Shown here in pieces: positions 37,285-48,711 of a stretch of DNA of 64,000 bases. The notes below the pieces were generated by a model, which made no database searches, was not told where the DNA came from, and was given only the letters and a program-made list of their open reading frames with translations. A program made the translations under genes and the position numbers. The stretch covers positions 19,726-83,725 of the forward strand of contig NZ_AUBH01000012.1 in assembly GCF_000429145.1 (NCBI RefSeq), written 5' to 3'. The stretch is from Aestuariibacter salexigens DSM 15300. Its GTDB lineage: Bacteria > Pseudomonadota > Gammaproteobacteria > Enterobacterales > Alteromonadaceae. Numbering within the stretch: the first letter of the stretch is position 1; each line of letters begins with the position of its first letter.

Positions 37285-39080
37285 TACTTACCTACCTTCA
37301 ATATTGCAAGGAATGCGTCCTGCGGCAGTTCTACGTTACCTACCTGCTTCATCCTTTTCTTTCCTTCTTTCTGCTTTTGCAAAAGCTTTTTCTTACGGCT
37401 GACGTCACCGCCGTAACATTTGGCAATAACGTTCTTGCGCAGCTGCTTAACCGTACTGCGGGCAATCACATGATTGCCAATAGCGGCCTGAATGGCAATA
37501 TCGAACATTTGTCTTGGGATCAGCTCGCGCAGTTTATCCACTAGCTCTCTCCCTCGGGACTGGGCGTTATCACGGTGCGTTATCATAGCCAGTGCATCGA
37601 CGCGTTCACCGTTAATCAGAATATCCACCCGCACCATGTCTGCGCTCTGGAATTTCTTGAAGTTGTAATCCAACGATGCAAATCCGCGACTGGTAGATTT
37701 CAATCGGTCAAAGAAGTCCAGCACCACTTCTGCCATCGGTAATTCGTAAGTTACCGCCACCTGCTTACCGTGATATTGCATGTTGGTTTGTACGCCGCGC
37801 TTTTCGACACATAACGTAATCACGTTGCCCAGATAATCCTGAGGCACCAGGATATGGGCTTCGACGATTGGCTCGCGGATCTCATCGATATCATTTACCG
37901 GTGGCAGGTTAGACGGATTATCAACCGACACGGTCTCGCCTTTGGTCGTGACCACTTCGTACACCACGGTCGGCGCAGTGGTGATCAGGTCAAGGTCGTA
38001 CTCCCGCTCCAGACGTTCCTGGATGATTTCCATGTGCAACATACCCAGGAAACCGATACGGAAGCCAAAACCCAGTGCCGCTGAGGATTCTGGCTCATAA
38101 AACAATGACGCATCGTTGAGACTGAGTTTAGCCAGCGCGTCACGGAAATCTTCATAATCGTCGGAACTGACCGGAAACAGGCCGGCATAGACCTGCGGCT
38201 TAACTTTCTTAAACCCAGGCAGGGCTTTATCAGCAGGTTGCTTGGCCAGTGTGATGGTATCGCCAACTGGCGCGCCGTGGATCTCTTTGATACCAGCGAT
38301 AATGAAACCTACTTCACCGCACTTAAGCACGTCTTTCTCGGTTTGCTTGGGTGTAAAAATCCCTAACTTATCAACCTGATGGGCCTGTCCCGTAGACATG
38401 ATTTTAATTTTGTCTTTGGCATTAAGCTGTCCCTGCATGATCCTGACCAGCGACACAACCCCCTGATAATTATCAAACCATGAATCAACGATTAAGGCTT
38501 TTAATGGTGCGTCTGGGTCACCCTCAGGGGGTGGGATCTTATTAACAATGACCTCAAGTACTTCATCAATCCCTACGCCGGTCTTTGCACTGCAGCGCAC
38601 CGCATCGATAGCATCAATACCCACAATATCTTCGATTTCTTCGGCAACACGCTCAGGCTCAGCCTGTGGAAGATCAATCTTGTTCAAGATCGGTACTACT
38701 TCCATATCCATATCGATAGCGGTATAGCAGTTTGCCAGGGTCTGCGCTTCCACGCCCTGCCCTGCGTCAACCACCAGTAGTGCACCCTCACAGGCAGCCA
38801 GAGAACGAGAGACCTCATAGGTGAAATCGACATGCCCAGGCGTGTCGATAAAGTTCAGTTGATAGGTTTCACCATCACTGGCAGTGTAATTCAGCGTGAC
38901 ACTCTGTGCTTTGATGGTAATGCCACGTTCACGCTCAAGATCCATGGAGTCAAGGACCTGTTCTGCCATTTCGCGATCTGTCAGACCACCGCAATGTTGA
39001 ATAAGTCGATCGGAGAGCGTCGATTTGCCGTGGTCAATGTGGGCAATAATCGAAAAGTTTCTAATGTGCTTGTGTTGCAT
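37284..39080 (-). CDS. lepA: Elongation factor 4 (back-translocase LepA)
   Basis: 598 residues. GTPase domain with AHIDHGKST (G1), [12 protein letters not shown] (G3) and NKIDLP (G4), then EF-G-like domains II, III and V and the LepA-specific C-terminal domain (LNYNFKKF-type region, [15 protein letters not shown]). It acts on stalled or slow ribosomes and in initiation. First gene of lepA-lepB-rnc-era-pdxH; 150 bp separate it from rseC. Confidence 0.97.
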   Translation of the reverse strand: MQHKHIRNFSIIAHIDHGKSTLSDRLIQHCGGLTDREMAEQVLDSMDLERERGITIKAQSVTLNYTASDGETYQLNFIDTPGHVDFTYEVSRSLAACEGALLVVDAGQGVEAQTLANCYTAIDMDMEVVPILNKIDLPQAEPERVAEEIEDIVGIDAIDAVRCSAKTGVGIDEVLEVIVNKIPPPEGDPDAPLKALIVDSWFDNYQGVVSLVRIMQGQLNAKDKIKIMSTGQAHQVDKLGIFTPKQTEKDVLKCGEVGFIIAGIKEIHGAPVGDTITLAKQPADKALPGFKKVKPQVYAGLFPVSSDDYEDFRDALAKLSLNDASLFYEPESSAALGFGFRIGFLGMLHMEIIQERLEREYDLDLITTAPTVVYEVVTTKGETVSVDNPSNLPPVNDIDEIREPIVEAHILVPQDYLGNVITLCVEKRGVQTNMQYHGKQVAVTYELPMAEVVLDFFDRLKSTSRGFASLDYNFKKFQSADMVRVDILINGERVDALAMITHRDNAQSRGRELVDKLRELIPRQMFDIAIQAAIGNHVIARSTVKQLRKNVIAKCYGGDVSRKKKLLQKQKEGKKRMKQVGNVELPQDAFLAILKVGK

Positions 39081-39230
39081 AAAGGTTTATCAAACTACCT
39101 GCAGATACGCTTGTTAATGCGACCTTGTACGCTTGGTCGCGCAATACGGATGATGCTAAAAATTCAAGCCGCGATTTTACAGGGTTATTACTCAGTTTGC
39201 GAATATCTGATGCGCAAACTCGACGACAGG

Positions 39231-39713
39231 CTATTCGAGCGAGATGGCCTGACAGTGCACCGCATCAGATTGCGGCAACACTCTTATGACCGAAGGGGTA
39301 AACTGCGCATGGCTATCGCGTTTGACATAACCTGATACCGCAACAAAGGTCGCCATAGTGACAAATACAGTAAATAACAAATTCCAGGCTTCGTGAGACA
39401 ACCCCAGCCAGGGCAGCAGAATGTGTCCAACACTGGCAGCGCCAATCAGTGCTAGCAGAGGGATAACGTAAATCCACAGTGAAGCGCCCAATAAATGCGC
39501 CTCGGGCAGACCAATGACCACCTGTTGCCCAACGCTGACCGGTCGCTCGCATGCCAGTTCGAGTGATTGCGTTTTGTTCGCCAGTGCTCTGGCAACCACG
39601 CCGGTGCCACAATGGGTATTCGCCTGACAGCCACCGCAGGTGGTTTTCACCGCCGCCTCCACTACAATGGTGTGCTTTTTTACTTCAACAACGGTGGCGG
39701 TTTCTTCAATCAT
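39231..39713 (-). CDS. rseC: Sigma-E factor regulatory protein RseC
   Basis: 160 residues. N-terminal domain with four cysteines (TTCGGCQANTHCGTGV), two membrane segments (LWIYVIPLLALIGAASVGHI and NLLFTVFVTMATFVAVSGYV), then a cytoplasmic tail. RseC modulates sigma-E and is linked to Rsx/SoxR reduction and thiamine synthesis in enterics. It overlaps rseB by 4 bp and ends the rpoE operon. Confidence 0.93.
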   Translation of the reverse strand: MIEETATVVEVKKHTIVVEAAVKTTCGGCQANTHCGTGVVARALANKTQSLELACERPVSVGQQVVIGLPEAHLLGASLWIYVIPLLALIGAASVGHILLPWLGLSHEAWNLLFTVFVTMATFVAVSGYVKRDSHAQFTPSVIRVLPQSDAVHCQAISLE

Positions 39714-40741
39714 GGTTGTGGGGTTGTCGAGGCAAGTGTGACAGAGGTAGCAATAGCATTCGCCGTTTGCGGCGGTAATTTCCCTACTACGGTAACTTGC
39801 ACATTACCGACCTGTCGGGTGAGCAATGTATTGGACTGATGACGAAGTGCGGCATTCGCCTCATCGACGGTATCTGCGCGCTGTACATACACAGACACAT
39901 CAACCATACCGTCGGTTAGCATCATATATTCAACAATGTTACCGGTAATCGGTAAGCGATGAATATCACGCTTGATTGCCCGCATACCTTGCGGTTTAAA
40001 GCCGATATCCCAGTTATATATCCGTGCCGTGGAAGGACTGATATTAACCACTTCCGGCAGAGATGCCCTGTCAATCTGTGCGAAATAATCCGAAGGTTCG
40101 TCATACACCAACAGATCGACAATCTGGACCTGCTCAATCACCTGCCCCTGCTCGTCTTCCATGTTGGCCTTCAATAACAGGCCCGTTTCCTGATCCAGCC
40201 AAATGCTGTACCCAAAACGGCTTTTGTCTTTGCTGATCAACCTTAACTGCTGAGCTGGTCTCCCCGCGACACGACTGCGTCCCACCAATACAAAATTATA
40301 GGCGTCCTGCAGCGCTACCGGGTTGTACAATAGCTGGCCGGGAAGGGGGCCATTAATGATATCTGCAATCAGTGTATAAGGCGGCATATCCGGCTCGAAA
40401 TAACTGATCTTATCGCCAATGCGCAACGCCTCGCGGCCGGGACCGTTAAGGAGGGACAAGTGCTCCATTGACAGCCCGCTCTCGGAAAGCGCGTGGCGCC
40501 ATATATACGGCACAGCATCGCTGCCCGGTTGGAAAGCAACAAACGATGCTGAAAAGTTAAGTGTTCTACTGGCATTTGCCAGACGCGACACCCACTGTTC
40601 TGGCGTTGCTGATTGGATACTGAATGTCTGCTGTTGGGATAGGACCTCGCCGTCATCAGCCTGGTCAGCTTCAACATCCTGAGCTGCCAGACTGCTGCTG
40701 ACGAGTAGGCTGGCCGCCGCCAGCAATATAGCAGTGCGCAT
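39710..40741 (-). CDS. rseB: Periplasmic sigma-E regulator RseB
   Basis: 343 residues with signal peptide MRTAILLAAASLLVSSSLAA. Two domains: an N-terminal lipoprotein-localisation-like fold (about 40-220, ending VQIVDLLVYDEPSDYFAQ) and a C-terminal domain that binds RseA. RseB shields RseA from DegS until it senses misassembled lipopolysaccharide or lipoproteins. Its ATG overlaps the rseA stop by one base. Confidence 0.94.
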   Translation of the reverse strand: MRTAILLAAASLLVSSSLAAQDVEADQADDGEVLSQQQTFSIQSATPEQWVSRLANASRTLNFSASFVAFQPGSDAVPYIWRHALSESGLSMEHLSLLNGPGREALRIGDKISYFEPDMPPYTLIADIINGPLPGQLLYNPVALQDAYNFVLVGRSRVAGRPAQQLRLISKDKSRFGYSIWLDQETGLLLKANMEDEQGQVIEQVQIVDLLVYDEPSDYFAQIDRASLPEVVNISPSTARIYNWDIGFKPQGMRAIKRDIHRLPITGNIVEYMMLTDGMVDVSVYVQRADTVDEANAALRHQSNTLLTRQVGNVQVTVVGKLPPQTANAIATSVTLASTTPQP

Positions 40742-41340
40742 TATTTTTTAGGTTGCTCTGACGTGTCGTCAGTGTCTCGCGTGTCTTGTGGAGGGGTTTC
40801 CTGCTGACCAGCATGCTTAAGCCTCAGCTGCTGCTGATGATCGGTCAAAAAGGCGTTAATGCGCTGCCTCTGTTCAACGGCATCAGTTTGTGGCACAGCT
40901 CGAGTTTGTTGCAGACTGACCGGTGCAAGCCCACCCTGAATACCCACACCTGGCACTGGCGGTGCGGTAATAAACGGTTCTTGTGATTCTGGTTGGTTAT
41001 AGGTCTGGACACCAAATACCACGGCAACCGCTACCGACGCGGCAATCGCAAACTGACCACCCTGCTTAAGCAAAGGTGCGATTTGCGCAGCGCCAGGCAC
41101 ACTGTACCAACGACGCTTTGGCGCCAGTACAACGGGTTCCTGCTCAAGCGCATCAGCAACCGATGCACTGATGTCGAAATGTCCGTTTAAAGGCATCTCT
41201 TTTCTCAGCGCGGCTCTGACCACATGATAACGGTGCCAGCGTTCAGCCAACTGGCTATCTGATGCGATCGATGCAATCAGCGCGTCATCCTGATGTTCAC
41301 CATCAATGATTGCTGATAAATGTTCTTGCTGTTGCGTCAT
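40741..41340 (-). CDS. rseA: Anti-sigma-E factor RseA
   Basis: 199 residues from ATG 41340 (MTQQQEHLSAIIDGE). N-terminal sigma-binding domain (about 1-75, RWHRYHVVRAALR), one membrane segment near residue 100 (FAIAASVAVAVVFGVQ) and a periplasmic Gln-rich tail. It sequesters RpoE until cut by DegS and RseP. Placed 69 bp after rpoE. Confidence 0.94.
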   Translation of the reverse strand: MTQQQEHLSAIIDGEHQDDALIASIASDSQLAERWHRYHVVRAALRKEMPLNGHFDISASVADALEQEPVVLAPKRRWYSVPGAAQIAPLLKQGGQFAIAASVAVAVVFGVQTYNQPESQEPFITAPPVPGVGIQGGLAPVSLQQTRAVPQTDAVEQRQRINAFLTDHQQQLRLKHAGQQETPPQDTRDTDDTSEQPKK

Positions 41341-41409
41341 ATACACCCAATCCTGAAGAATGCGTTAATTTTGACCTAAGTTTTTTTCAATGTCACGTCA
41401 CAGACCTGA

Positions 41410-41988
41410 TCATCGTTGCAGTAATGGTTGCACCACCTTATCAATGGCTTCTCGTGCCCTGAAGATGCGTGATCTCACCGTACCCACCGGGCAGTCCATT
41501 ACTTTCGCTATGTCTTCGTAGCTCAATCCTTCGATTTCCCGCAGGGTTATGGCCATACGCAAATCATCAGGGAGCTGGTCTACCGTGTCGAACAAAATAC
41601 GTTGCAACTCGTCAGACATTAAACTTTTCTCTGGCGTATTGCTTTCGCGCAACGCCTCACTACCATCGTAGTAATCGGCTTCATCAGCGTCGACATCGTT
41701 TGCAGGCGGTTTGCGGCTCTGTGACACAAGATAATTCTTGGCACTGTTCACCGCAATGCGATACAGCCAGGTATAAAAGGCGCTATCCCCCCTAAAATTA
41801 GGTAGCGCTCGATACGCTTTAATAAACGCTTCTTGCGTTACATCAGCGACATCGCCCGGATGTTTCACATAGCGAGACACAAGATGCGCTACTTTGTGTT
41901 GGTATCGCTGTACCAACAAATTAAACGCATTCTTATCGCCACGCTGCACACGTTCTACGATATTTTTATCTGTAATTTGCTCGCTCAT
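41410..41988 (-). CDS. rpoE: RNA polymerase sigma-E factor
   Basis: 192 residues, ECF sigma. Region 2 with HLVSRYVKHPGDVADVTQEA and FIKAYRALPNFRGDSAFYTW; region 4 with RMAITLREIEGLSYEDIAKV and CPVGTVRSRIFRAR. It directs the envelope stress regulon. First gene of rpoE-rseA-rseB-rseC. A sigma-E-like promoter lies 50-80 bp upstream, suggesting autoregulation. Confidence 0.97.
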   Translation of the reverse strand: MSEQITDKNIVERVQRGDKNAFNLLVQRYQHKVAHLVSRYVKHPGDVADVTQEAFIKAYRALPNFRGDSAFYTWLYRIAVNSAKNYLVSQSRKPPANDVDADEADYYDGSEALRESNTPEKSLMSDELQRILFDTVDQLPDDLRMAITLREIEGLSYEDIAKVMDCPVGTVRSRIFRAREAIDKVVQPLLQR

Positions 41989-42039
41989 TCGAGCCAGTTC
42001 TCCTTTATTACTACCCGATTGGCTCTCGCAAGCACTAAG

Positions 42040-42067
42040 GTAGACTACCGCGTGTCACAAAAAGTTC
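42040..42067 (-). promoter_or_regulatory. Candidate sigma-E autoregulatory promoter of rpoE
   Basis: On the reverse strand GAACTT (42062-42067) is followed 17 bp later by TCTAC (42040-42044), close to the sigma-E consensus GGAACTT-N16-TCTRA and to the layout of the E. coli rpoE P2 promoter. The spacer is one base longer than usual. Confidence 0.5.
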
Positions 42068-42143
42068 GATTCAACGCAAAAAATTGTGCATTTATCTCTG
42101 AATTGTTGAAATTGCCGCGCATTAAAGCCGATTAAAACAACTT

Positions 42144-42173
42144 TTTACAGCACTATTATGTGCAGCCTATAAT
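42144..42173 (+). promoter_or_regulatory. Candidate sigma-70 promoter of nadB
   Basis: TTTACA (42144-42149) and a perfect TATAAT (42168-42173) spaced by 18 bp, 74 bp before the nadB start. Confidence 0.55.
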
Positions 42174-42246
42174 CGCAGTTATCAAGTCTAACGCGGTTTT
42201 TAGGAAATCCTTATCATCATGCCAGCTACTATCGTGTGTCATCGTT

Positions 42247-43860
42247 ATGCATAATGCCGTTGAACATCGTTGTGATGTACTGATTATTGGCAGCGGAGCC
42301 GCAGGCTTAAGTCTTGCCCTCAAGTTAGCCGATCACTGTCAGGTTATTGTGCTCAGTAAAAGTGAAGTCAGCGAGGGGTCAACCCGCTACGCACAGGGCG
42401 GCATCGCTGCTGTTTTCGACGCTCAGGACTCTATCGACTCTCACGTTCAGGATACATTAATCGCTGGGGCGGGACTGTGCGATGAGGATGCGGTGCGCTA
42501 TACCGCAAGTCGCGCAAAATCCTGTATGCAGTGGCTGATCCAGTTTGGCGTGCCGTTCGACACCGAAAAAGGCGAAGATGGTAAGGACCGTTTTCACCTT
42601 ACCCGCGAGGGTGGACATAGCCACCGTCGGATCCTGCATGCCGCCGATGCGACAGGCGAGGCCGTTCAAATCACACTGGTCGATGCCGTTAATCGCCATC
42701 CTAACATTCATGTTTTTGAGCGCTACAACGCAGTTGATTTGATCAAAAGCAAACACAACCCTGACGAGTGTATTGGTGCCTACGTGTGGAATCGTAAACT
42801 GGAACATGTTGAGGTGATCCGTTCACGCTTTACCGCACTCGCCTCGGGCGGTGCCAGCAAAGTATATCAATATACCTCTAATCCTGATGTATCCAGCGGC
42901 GACGGCATAGCCATGGCGTGGCGTGCTGGTTGTCGGGTTGCCAATATGGAATTTAATCAATTTCATCCAACCTGCCTGTTTCACCCTGAGGCTAGAAATT
43001 TTCTAATCAGTGAGGCGCTTCGCGGTGAAGGTGCTATCCTCTGCCACGCTAATGGCGAACGTTTCATGCATAAATTCGACGAGCGCGGCGAGCTAGCTCC
43101 TCGTGACATCGTGGCTCGTGCTATCGATTATGAAATGAAGCGCCTGGGTGAAGACTGCATGTACCTGGATATCAGTCACAAACCTGCAGATTTTATCGTC
43201 AAGCACTTTCCAAACATCTACCGACGTTGTCGCGCCTTAGGTATCGATATTACCCGCCAGCCTATCCCGGTGGTGCCCGCCGCACATTACAGCTGCGGAG
43301 GTGTGATGACAAACTTTGACGCCAGAACCGATTTGGACAACCTCTACGCTGTTGGTGAGGTTGCCTATACAGGACTGCACGGTGCCAATCGCATGGCCAG
43401 CAACTCACTGCTGGAGTGCATAGTGTTCGCTCACGCCGCTGCCGATCACATCACTACCCGGCTGTCCCAGCCGGCGAATGACGAACCTATTCCTGCATGG
43501 GATGAAAGTCAGGTGAATAATTCCGATGAAGAAGTGGTTATCCAGCACAACTGGCATGAGCTGCGCCTCTTCATGTGGGACTATGTGGGTATTGTCAGAA
43601 CGACCAAGCGACTTGAGCGAGCATTGCGTCGCATCGAAATGTTGAAACAGGAGATTGAGGATTACTACTCAAACTTCCGAGTCAGCAACAACCTTCTCGA
43701 GCTCAGGAATCTGGTCACCGTTGCCGAGCTTATTGTTCGCTGTGCAATGAGCCGCAAAGAAAGCAGAGGCCTGCATTACAACCTGGACTTCCCGGACAGC
43801 ATGGAAAATGCCTCACCGAGTATTCTGGCCGGACGTAACAGAGAGCAGAATTCGGCATAG
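42247..43860 (+). CDS. nadB: L-aspartate oxidase
   Basis: 537 residues from ATG 42247 ([20 protein letters not shown]); an in-frame ATG 29 codons upstream falls beside the promoter and is unlikely. FAD enzyme of de novo NAD synthesis, oxidising aspartate to iminoaspartate. Seen: dinucleotide motif [21 protein letters not shown], the active-site [15 protein letters not shown], and HPTCLFHP. It belongs to the SdhA/FrdA flavoprotein superfamily, and the SdhA flavinylation factor sdhE stands next door. Its 3' end overlaps convergent ygfX by 48 bp. Confidence 0.96.
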   Translation: MHNAVEHRCDVLIIGSGAAGLSLALKLADHCQVIVLSKSEVSEGSTRYAQGGIAAVFDAQDSIDSHVQDTLIAGAGLCDEDAVRYTASRAKSCMQWLIQFGVPFDTEKGEDGKDRFHLTREGGHSHRRILHAADATGEAVQITLVDAVNRHPNIHVFERYNAVDLIKSKHNPDECIGAYVWNRKLEHVEVIRSRFTALASGGASKVYQYTSNPDVSSGDGIAMAWRAGCRVANMEFNQFHPTCLFHPEARNFLISEALRGEGAILCHANGERFMHKFDERGELAPRDIVARAIDYEMKRLGEDCMYLDISHKPADFIVKHFPNIYRRCRALGIDITRQPIPVVPAAHYSCGGVMTNFDARTDLDNLYAVGEVAYTGLHGANRMASNSLLECIVFAHAAADHITTRLSQPANDEPIPAWDESQVNNSDEEVVIQHNWHELRLFMWDYVGIVRTTKRLERALRRIEMLKQEIEDYYSNFRVSNNLLELRNLVTVAELIVRCAMSRKESRGLHYNLDFPDSMENASPSILAGRNREQNSA

Positions 43861-44259
43861 ACGACGAAAATCTCTTTCGTGACACTGGGTGTTGAACACC
43901 AGCTGAGCATTTACCCGTCCGCTAGACACGTTCTGCAAGTGCAACCAGATAATGGGACCGCATGCGCGACTGTCTTTGTGAATGTTGACCTGCTGTGGGA
44001 ACGCGTTACTGTGTCGCCAACCTCTGCCGCATTCATCAAAGATAAATTGTTGTGGCTGCGACACGCTTGCATGGCCTTTACTAATACAATGCAGGCCTTG
44101 ACCGACAAGTAACAGCATCAATGTACCCTGCCACAGAGTTTGATGCGGGATAATGTAAGACTGCCATTGGCTAACAGCTAATGCTGCCGCCCCAAATAGG
44201 GCGGCGGAGCAATACGCACCAATGGCACTGGGTGCTATTCGAACATCATAGCTCGGCAC
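43813..44259 (-). CDS. ygfX: YgfX/CptA family inner-membrane protein
   Basis: 148 residues. Two membrane segments near the N terminus ([37 protein letters not shown]) followed by a beta-rich cytoplasmic part ([11 protein letters not shown]...), the YgfX layout. In E. coli it is paired with SdhE (YgfY) and was reported as a toxin affecting cell shape proteins; that role is debated. It overlaps sdhE by 14 bp and its last 48 bp run antisense into nadB. Confidence 0.82.
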   Translation of the reverse strand: MPSYDVRIAPSAIGAYCSAALFGAAALAVSQWQSYIIPHQTLWQGTLMLLLVGQGLHCISKGHASVSQPQQFIFDECGRGWRHSNAFPQQVNIHKDSRACGPIIWLHLQNVSSGRVNAQLVFNTQCHERDFRRLCRILLSVTSGQNTR

Positions 44260-44497
44260 GACTTAATACAAGATCAATCATGCCTTTTAGCTTCTCGTCC
44301 TCGCAGCGTTGGTGTCCCATGAACCACGCAAACAGATCAGGATCATCACAGGTCAGCAGGTTTTCGAATACTTCGAGCTGTTCGTCTGTCAACTCATCAA
44401 ACGCGTTGTCATAAAACCGGGTAAGTAAGACGTCTAACTCCAGCATGCCTCGTCGACATGCCCATTTCATCCGCGCTTTACGCTTGTCATCAAACAT
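44246..44497 (-). CDS. sdhE: FAD assembly factor SdhE
   Basis: 83 residues, the usual size. The diagnostic RGxxE motif is present as RRGMLELD (residues 15-22), followed by a five-helix bundle pattern (TDEQLEVFENLLTCDDPDLFAWFMGH). SdhE promotes covalent FAD attachment to SdhA and FrdA. The sdhE-ygfX pair is conserved; divergent from ygfZ. Confidence 0.94.
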   Translation of the reverse strand: MFDDKRKARMKWACRRGMLELDVLLTRFYDNAFDELTDEQLEVFENLLTCDDPDLFAWFMGHQRCEDEKLKGMIDLVLSRAEL

Positions 44498-44662
44498 GGG
44501 GAACCGCTAACTCTGTTATCGTTAAAAGAAGGCTAGTCTACCTACCGCCTGTTGGAGTGCCAAGATCAGTATTGATAGAAAATCTTTCTTTCTATGGATG
44601 TGGCCTTTGATTAATCTGCGGTCGTCCCCACCTTAGGTTCAAAAGAAGGAGCGCTGACAGAT

Positions 44663-45616
44663 ATGAATACCCCTTTGAAATTAGATGATATCAATGACCA
44701 GTGTGTAGTGCCTTTGGCAAACATCGGGATCATTGCCATGACTGGCGAACAAAATATAACGTTTCTGGACGGTCAGGTTACTTCATCGGTCAAGTCATTA
44801 GATGCAGAACATGCCAGTTATACATGTCATTGTGATGCCAAGGGCAAAATGCATGGCATATTCAGGCTATTTCACTGTGACGACGCTATTCTGCTATTAG
44901 GACACGCTGATAGCGTTAACCAATCACTGCCTGAATTCAAAAAATACGCCGTTTTTTCGAAGGTCGAGATTGAGAATGTCAGCGACAACTGGCAGGTTTT
45001 TGGCGTAGTGGGCGAGGATGCAGTCGCCGAATTCGGCGTCAGTAAAGATCAGTTACCAAGGTCAAATCATCAGCTCACATACCACCAACAGATGACAATT
45101 ATTCGCGTATCTGATTGCGCGCCTCGTTTTTTGATCTGTGTGCCTAACAGCCACCCACTTCCCGACCTGTCAGCTATCACTGAATACTCGCAGGCAGTAT
45201 GGGAGGCGCTTGAAGTGGCGGATGGTTTACCCAATGTGCAAACCGCCACTGCCGGTGAGTTTGTGCCACAAATGATGAATATGCAGGCGTTGCAAGCGAT
45301 CAGCTTTACTAAAGGCTGTTATATGGGACAGGAAACGGTCGCTCGCACCCGTTACCTTGGCAAAAATAAACGGGCCGCGTTCATTCTGCACAGCAATACA
45401 GGCATAAACTGTCATGCCGGAGACAGCCTTGAAATGGCGCTTAACGACAACTGGCGCCGCGCCGGCACCGTGATCCGAAGTGCAACGTTAGAAAGCGAGA
45501 CCTGGGCGCTGGCAGTGCTGCCAAAAGACATCGAACTGGATACGCCAGTGCGATTAAAAGAGCAGCCTGAACAGGTATTCAACGTTAAGCCTGTACCTTA
45601 TTCGATAACCGATTAA
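44663..45616 (+). CDS. ygfZ: tRNA-modifying/Fe-S maturation protein YgfZ
   Basis: 317 residues. Folate-binding, GcvT-like fold with the invariant KGCYMGQETVARTRYLG motif (Cys at about residue 220). YgfZ helps Fe-S enzymes such as MiaB that modify tRNA, with folate as cofactor. Start ATG has an AGGAG-like site upstream (AAGGAGCGCTGACAGATATG region). Divergent from sdhE, as in E. coli. Confidence 0.94.
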   Translation: MNTPLKLDDINDQCVVPLANIGIIAMTGEQNITFLDGQVTSSVKSLDAEHASYTCHCDAKGKMHGIFRLFHCDDAILLLGHADSVNQSLPEFKKYAVFSKVEIENVSDNWQVFGVVGEDAVAEFGVSKDQLPRSNHQLTYHQQMTIIRVSDCAPRFLICVPNSHPLPDLSAITEYSQAVWEALEVADGLPNVQTATAGEFVPQMMNMQALQAISFTKGCYMGQETVARTRYLGKNKRAAFILHSNTGINCHAGDSLEMALNDNWRRAGTVIRSATLESETWALAVLPKDIELDTPVRLKEQPEQVFNVKPVPYSITD

Positions 45617-45651
45617 AGCCATGTTAGGCTTTACACTGTTATTCATAACTG

Positions 45652-46140
45652 ATGAGCATTATGCAGATAGAACAAAATACCGTAGTCACTCTCCATTACA
45701 CTGTCAGTTCGGCTGATGGCGTTGAAATAGACACCTCTAAAAATGGCGCGCCAATGACAGTTTTACAGGGCAGTCACTATCTTATTGTTGGCCTGGAAAA
45801 TGCCCTGCAAGGTAAGAAGGCTGGCGATGAATTTAGCGTCGATGTTGAGCCAGAGCTGGCGTATGGCGAGCGACATGAAGGATTAGTACAGTCGGTGCCA
45901 AAGTCAATGTTCGACGGTATGGATGTGCAGGTCGGTATGCAGTTCCGTGCCACCACAGATGGTGGTGAGCAGTCTGTCATTGTGATTGACGTAGATGATG
46001 AAAAAGTGATTGTCGATGGCAATCATCCGCTTGCCGGTCATACCCTGACATTCGATGTTGAGGTGCTGGATGTACGCGCTGCCACCGACGACGAAATCAG
46101 TCATGGTCATGCTCATGGGCCAGGCGGCTGCGAACATTAA
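45652..46140 (+). CDS. slyD: FKBP-type peptidyl-prolyl isomerase SlyD
   Basis: 162 residues (an alternative ATG lies three codons in). FKBP domain split by the insert-in-flap chaperone domain (about 70-125), with GKKAGDEFSVDVEPELAYGE at the junction. The metal-binding tail is short: HGHAHGPGGCEH, against a long His/Cys tail in E. coli. Probably a cytoplasmic folding helper and nickel/zinc handler. Confidence 0.92.
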   Translation: MSIMQIEQNTVVTLHYTVSSADGVEIDTSKNGAPMTVLQGSHYLIVGLENALQGKKAGDEFSVDVEPELAYGERHEGLVQSVPKSMFDGMDVQVGMQFRATTDGGEQSVIVIDVDDEKVIVDGNHPLAGHTLTFDVEVLDVRAATDDEISHGHAHGPGGCEH

Positions 46141-46236
46141 ATTGCTGCAATGAAGTCCGCTGAGAGCGGGTTCCTGCATTGACATATAGGGCTTTGTGGA
46201 CTAAGCCTAAAGAAGTCAATCAGCAAGGAAAGCACC

Positions 46237-46683
46237 ATGCGCTTACCCGCTATTATTTCGGCTTCTCTGTTGTTCGGAGCCACCGTCACAGTTGCCGCAC
46301 CAGACGCTATCAATGATGTCTGGCTATTCGATCATCCTGATGTACCCAGTATGGATATTGTCGTCGACACATCGAATCACGATTATGATGCGTTGATTTA
46401 CGAGACGCTTGTTGAACGTTTTTATGATGTGTTGTCTGACGATGCCGACTATGTCCTGCACATTGGTATGCAACATTCTGAACAACATGATGAGAGCGGT
46501 TTCGATCCATCATGCGTCACACACTTCGCAGTACGAGACGCCAGTGGAACGGTGGTTTATCAGGGCAGCGGCATGCAGCACTCATCACTTATTCAGATAG
46601 AAGCGACCGTTGCAGCCATATTTGATCATCAGCAGCCGCATCTGCATCAGTCAGTGATTGTTGCCAGGCACACTGGCAAGTAA
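46237..46683 (+). CDS. Hypothetical secreted His-rich protein
   Basis: 148 residues. Clear signal peptide MRLPAIISASLLFGATVTVA, with no lipobox Cys. The mature part of about 127 residues contains about 14 histidines, several clustered (LHIGMQHSEQHDE; DHQQPHLHQ), and one Cys. The pattern ADYVLHIGMQH followed by a beta strand is reminiscent of small periplasmic DUF4136-type proteins but was not recognised with certainty. It follows slyD by 96 bp; both are histidine-rich, so a metal-related role is possible but speculative. Confidence 0.6.
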   Translation: MRLPAIISASLLFGATVTVAAPDAINDVWLFDHPDVPSMDIVVDTSNHDYDALIYETLVERFYDVLSDDADYVLHIGMQHSEQHDESGFDPSCVTHFAVRDASGTVVYQGSGMQHSSLIQIEATVAAIFDHQQPHLHQSVIVARHTGK

Positions 46684-46697
46684 AGCTTATTATTTAG

Positions 46698-46716
46698 GCC
46701 CGCTTACGCGGCGGGC
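46698..46716. terminator. Hairpin between convergent genes
   Basis: GCCCGC-TTACGCG-GCGGGC between the convergent secreted-protein gene and glnB. No T-run on either side; possible bidirectional terminator. Confidence 0.4.
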
Positions 46717-46724
46717 TGTAAAGT

Positions 46725-47917
<1,193 letters not shown>

Positions 47918-48138
47918 TGTTCTCTCTGAGCTAGTTATCAAATGTTGATATTCTTAACGGTATAACAGTTACTGACGATCACGTTAACTTTATGGAATCA
48001 AATGGAGGCGTCAAGCAAAGCCCATAATTATTTGCCCTACGCACCGGAATAATTAACCAAAACTGACTTTTTGTTCAGTGTCATCCCAGATTCGCCTCAG
48101 GTAGGCTGGCTTCTATAATTACACGACGACCTATAGCC

Positions 48139-48684
48139 ATGCGAAAACAATACGGCGTTACGCTAACTGAACTGCTGATTACCATCGCCATTGTCGCTAT
48201 TCTGGTCACAGTAGTGGTTCCCAGTGTGCGCGATCTGATCATTCAACAGCGCATCATCGCTGAATTGAATGAGCTAAGTGGTCTGGTTCAACTCGCCAGA
48301 TCACAGGCTATCGACCAGCATGTCAGTATCACACTGTGCCCTTCAAAGGATCACAGCCGCTGCTCCAGCAACTGGAATCATGGCAAAATTCTATTTAACG
48401 ATGCGGACGGTAATCGAGTGCGCAGTGAGTCAGAAGAACTGCTGCACGCCGTAAAACACATCAGTAAATACAATCTGCTGTCGGGGCCCAAGAACAATAT
48501 TGTGTTTCGGCAGGCAGGCGACATTGCGTCTCCCGCAACGCTATTGCTGTGTGATAAAGACAACAACGCTGAATTTGCCAGGGCGCTAACCATCAGTTTA
48601 CAGGGCAGAGTTAAACTAAGCCAAGACACCAACAACGATGGTATTTACGAAGACAATGCAGGCAACGCTCTGGAATGCACCTAG
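48139..48684 (+). CDS. fimT: FimT/GspH-like minor pilin (cluster B)
   Basis: 181 residues. Prepilin signal MRKQYG|VTLTELLITIAIVAILV with Glu5. GspH-type domain with two disulfide-forming cysteines (LCPSKDHSRC), the family phrase NHGKILFNDADGNRV, and near the C terminus DTNNDGIYED (residues 163-172), a calcium-loop-like motif, then the terminal ECT. It faces away from the pilV-pilE operon across an AlkD-like gene. Probably a minor pilin of the same pilus. Confidence 0.88.
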   Translation: MRKQYGVTLTELLITIAIVAILVTVVVPSVRDLIIQQRIIAELNELSGLVQLARSQAIDQHVSITLCPSKDHSRCSSNWNHGKILFNDADGNRVRSESEELLHAVKHISKYNLLSGPKNNIVFRQAGDIASPATLLLCDKDNNAEFARALTISLQGRVKLSQDTNNDGIYEDNAGNALECT

Positions 48685-48711
48685 GCAATAATGAAACGCA
48701 CAAAGTTAGTC

